Origin: Planctomycetia bacterium
GTDB taxonomy: Bacteria > Planctomycetota > Planctomycetia > Pirellulales > UBA1268
Reading direction: 5' to 3'
Length of the DNA stretch: 13,890 nucleotides
Assembly (NCBI GenBank): GCA_009923125.1
Contig: RFUD01000018.1
Location: 1-13,890, forward strand
In this document: positions 11,804 through 13,890 of the stretch, piece by piece
Layout: every line of letters starts with the position of its first letter
Numbering within the stretch: position 1 is the first letter of the stretch
Made by a program: the position numbers and the translations under genes
The notes under the pieces: generated by a model
Told to the model about the DNA's origin: nothing
What the model saw: only the letters and a program-made list of their open reading frames with translations
Databases searched by the model: none

Positions 11804-12790
11804 ATGGATGTCGTGCGTCCCCACCCCCGCATGCGGTCTCGTGCGGTCGCCCTCGCGGCGATCGCCGGCCTCGCCTTCACAGGAGCGGCCGCCGTCGCCG
11901 CCGGCCCAGCGCCGGTCGCTCCGCCATGCACGGCCGCCGTGCCCGACGTCTGGGCGGTGAGCACGCGTGGCTTGCCGGGACACTGCCGCCTGCCGGAGAG
12001 GCTGAATCCGGGCGTCGAGCGGCTGCGTCCCGACGGCGCCTGCTGGGAGCGGGCCGAACGCGCGGGGTTGTTCGACGATCCGCGGCGGCCGGTCATGGTG
12101 TTCATCCACGGCAACCGCTACGAGCACGCCTCGGCACGGCAGCAGGGGCTCGAGCTCGCGCGGCGGTCGGCCGCCTGTGGCGGCGCGGCCGTGCGCACGA
12201 TCGTCTACTCCTGGCCGAGCGAGCAGCAGGGCATCCTGCTCAAAGATGGCCGGGCGAAATACGAACGGGCCTTCGTCGAGGGGCACTCCCTGGCCTGGCT
12301 GCTCGGCCAGTTGGATCCCGAGCAGCCGGTGGCGATCGTGGGGTACAGCTTCGGGGCGATCATCGCGCTCGAGGCGTTCCAGGATCTGGCCGTCGCCGAG
12401 CACCGCGGCGCCGGCGTGGTCCACTCCTGGCGGGATCGCCCGGCGCCGGTGAACGTCGTGCTCATCGCCCCGGCGATCCGCTGCGATGCGCTCGCTCCGC
12501 GCGGCCCTTACGGCGACGTCGTCGAGCACATCGACAGGCTCACGCTGCTCACCAATTCCACCGACGACGCCCTGCGGTTCTTCCCCCTGCTCGACCGCAG
12601 CCGAAGGGCGGAGGCGCTCGGCTACGTGGGCATGCCGCGGTTCTGGATGCCCGCCGGCGTGCCGTTTTCCAGCGTCGACGCGGCGAACATCGTCGGCCGG
12701 ACCCACGGCTTTCCGCACTACCTTTCGTCACCGACGCTGATGCACCGCATCTGCTCCGGTGCGATGGCGGGCCTCGCCCCTACGCCGTGA
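11804..12790 (+). CDS. Secreted alpha/beta-hydrolase-fold protein
   Basis: Proposed start ATG 11804 (328 residues). ATG 11831 is a near equal alternative, as neither has a clear ribosome binding site. Both keep a signal peptide, MRSRAVALAAIAGLAFTGAAAVAAG (about 10-34), with cleavage near AVAAG. Hydrolase elements follow in order: VMVFIHGNRYE (97-107), where HGN supplies the oxyanion strand turn; AIVGYSFGA (177-185), the nucleophile elbow with Ser182; NSTDDALRF (251-259), with a candidate acid Asp254 or Asp255; and RTHGFPHY (299-306), with the candidate His at 301 or 305. A lipase, esterase or similar serine hydrolase is likely; the substrate is unknown. It is divergent from lipoprotein B, and its last 11 bases overlap the epimerase gene tail to tail. 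Confidence 0.8.
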   Translation: MDVVRPHPRMRSRAVALAAIAGLAFTGAAAVAAGPAPVAPPCTAAVPDVWAVSTRGLPGHCRLPERLNPGVERLRPDGACWERAERAGLFDDPRRPVMVFIHGNRYEHASARQQGLELARRSAACGGAAVRTIVYSWPSEQQGILLKDGRAKYERAFVEGHSLAWLLGQLDPEQPVAIVGYSFGAIIALEAFQDLAVAEHRGAGVVHSWRDRPAPVNVVLIAPAIRCDALAPRGPYGDVVEHIDRLTLLTNSTDDALRFFPLLDRSRRAEALGYVGMPRFWMPAGVPFSSVDAANIVGRTHGFPHYLSSPTLMHRICSGAMAGLAPTP

Positions 12791-13763
12791 CCGGGCCCCG
12801 GTCGGCGAACCACTCCACGGTCCGGGCGACGCCGTCGGCAAACGTCATGGCCGGCCTCCAGCCGAGGACCTCGGCGGCCCGGTCCGCGGACACGAGGTTC
12901 GACCGCAGGTCACCCGGACGGGCGGGGCCGTGGATCGGGAGAGGCAGCGCCTCCGTCCGACCGCGGCTCCCGAGGATGCGCGTCACCTCGGCCCGTACGA
13001 CTGCCTCCAGTTCATTGACGTCGGTGCCGATGCCGGTCCCGATGTTGAGGCTCGTCAGCGTGCCGGCCGCGACGCCGGGAAGGTCGTGCGTCAGCGCGGC
13101 GATGTTCGCCGCCGCGACGTCGGCGCCGAACACGTAGTCGCGCACGTAACGGCCGTCGCCGTTGATCGTGGCCGGCTCGCCCGCCAGCAGTTTCTTCGAG
13201 AAGATCGCCACCACGCCCGCCTCACCGTGCGGATTCTGCCGTGGGCCGTAGACGTTGGAGTAGCGCAGGGCGACCCCCGTCAGGCCGTGTTCCCGCGCGT
13301 AGAAACCGAGATAGCGTTCCCCGACCCACTTCGTGATGCCGTAGGGGCTCACCGGGTTGGCGGGGGCCGTCTCCGGCGCGGGGGTCGTGACGTCGCCGTA
13401 GAACACGCCGCCACTGGAGGCGAACACGAACCGACGGCAGCCCGTCGCCACGGCCGCGTCGAGCACGTTGATCAGGCCGATGCAATTCACCTGCGCGTCG
13501 AACAGGGGTTCCCGCACCGACCGACTCACCGACATCTGGGCGGCCTGGTGGCAGACGACCTGGGGCCGCTCCCGATCGAACGCCGCGCGGACCGCGCGGC
13601 CATCGACGATGTCGACGACGTGGAGTGGAACGGCGGGGGGCAGGTTGTCGCGCGTGCCGCTCGACAGGTCGTCGATGACGGCGACCTCGTGCCCCGCTGC
13701 GAGCAGGCCGTCGACGATGTGGCTGCCGATGAAACCCGCGCCGCCGGTGACCAGGATCTTCAA
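12780..13763 (-). CDS. NAD-dependent epimerase/dehydratase (UDP-glucose 4-epimerase-like)
   Basis: Extended short-chain dehydrogenase family enzyme acting on nucleotide sugars for surface polysaccharide synthesis. The chosen start is TTG 13763, giving 327 residues that open LKILVTGGAGFIG, the normal beginning for the family. A TTG at 13796 would abut the tRNA and leave its ribosome binding site inside it. The Rossmann motif TGGAGFIG is at 6-13, the acidic end of strand 2 at VIDDLSSG (29-36), HQAAQ at 72-76, SSGG at 116-119 and the catalytic YxxxK at Tyr141/Lys145. Substrate-side motifs are RYSNVYGPRQNP and NGDGRYVRDYVFGADVA, with the family end RPGDLRSN...LGWRP. UDP-glucose or UDP-N-acetylglucosamine 4-epimerase is likeliest; a dehydratase is possible. 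It lies 33 bases after tRNA-Ser, with no promoter visible between. Confidence 0.88.
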   Translation of the reverse strand: MKILVTGGAGFIGSHIVDGLLAAGHEVAVIDDLSSGTRDNLPPAVPLHVVDIVDGRAVRAAFDRERPQVVCHQAAQMSVSRSVREPLFDAQVNCIGLINVLDAAVATGCRRFVFASSGGVFYGDVTTPAPETAPANPVSPYGITKWVGERYLGFYAREHGLTGVALRYSNVYGPRQNPHGEAGVVAIFSKKLLAGEPATINGDGRYVRDYVFGADVAAANIAALTHDLPGVAAGTLTSLNIGTGIGTDVNELEAVVRAEVTRILGSRGRTEALPLPIHGPARPGDLRSNLVSADRAAEVLGWRPAMTFADGVARTVEWFADRGPVTA

Positions 13764-13796
13764 GAGTCCATTTTCCCGGATGGAAGATTCAACCAA

Positions 13797-13886
13797 CGGA
13801 GAGGGCGGGATTCGAACCCGCGGTCCAGCTTTTGACCGGACACGTCTTTAGCAAAGACGCGCATTCGACCACTCTGCCACCTCTCC
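13797..13886 (-). tRNA. tRNA-Ser (anticodon GCT)
   Basis: Read from 13886 on the minus strand, GGAGAGG pairs with CCTCTCC. The anticodon stem GCGTC/GACGT-like flanks TTTGCTAAA, giving anticodon GCT (complement at 13850-13852). A long variable arm typical of serine tRNAs follows (GTCCGG...CTGGAC), and then TTCGAAT in the T loop. The discriminator is G, as expected for tRNA-Ser. CCA is not encoded. It reads AGC/AGT codons. Confidence 0.96.
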
Positions 13887-13890
13887 GAAC

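Noticed and set aside
1..13890. Defence, phage, transposon, toxin-antitoxin or CRISPR system
   Set aside because: No transposase, integrase, nuclease cassette, direct-repeat array or atypical low-GC island was seen. All recognisable genes are housekeeping, envelope or metabolic.

Overview
This is a strongly GC-rich, gene-dense bacterial chromosome segment. The gene content suggests a planctomycete, probably near the Pirellulales. The clues are tandem clpP genes behind an unusually divergent trigger factor, small Cys/Gly/Pro-rich lipoproteins, an FHA-domain protein and -10 boxes of the TAGNNT type. The assignment is inferred from gene style, not from a marker tree. No phage, transposon, CRISPR array or integron was seen, and no interval over 300 bases lacks a gene.

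Layout. Positions 1-3283 (minus strand) form a protein quality-control block. It reads tRNA-Gly(GCC), tig (trigger factor), clpP2, clpP1 and the start of a coiled-coil lipoprotein that leaves the window. From 3472 the strand alternates: an FHA-domain protein (+), a secreted two-domain beta-rich protein (-), panB (+), a Cys-rich lipoprotein (-), a 29-residue basic ribosomal-type protein (-) and an App1-like phosphatase-domain protein (+). Positions 7514-11150 (minus) hold the translation and secretion block ffh, rpsP, trmD, rplS and yraN, without rimM or rnhB in their common places. Then come a second Cys-rich lipoprotein (-), a secreted alpha/beta hydrolase (+), an NAD-dependent sugar-nucleotide epimerase (-) and tRNA-Ser(GCT) (-).

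How the genes fit together. Trigger factor receives nascent chains at the ribosome and ClpP degrades failures. Ffh targets membrane and exported proteins, while S16, L19 and TrmD serve the ribosome and tRNA. The isolated genes between the blocks are mainly envelope proteins and metabolic enzymes, most with their own short promoter regions. Convergent pairs are packed tightly, two of them overlapping.

Most worth checking: (1) PanB lacks about 30 internal residues, including the segment that normally carries the active-site glutamate; (2) the two Cys-rich lipoprotein genes, 5.5 kb apart, share a -10 box followed at identical spacing by the same GGCGTCGC/GCGACGCC inverted repeat; (3) a 29-codon gene for a very basic protein resembling bS22/AURKAIP1-COX24. 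I found no clear evidence of an undescribed multi-gene system. The shared lipoprotein leader is the closest candidate for something new.
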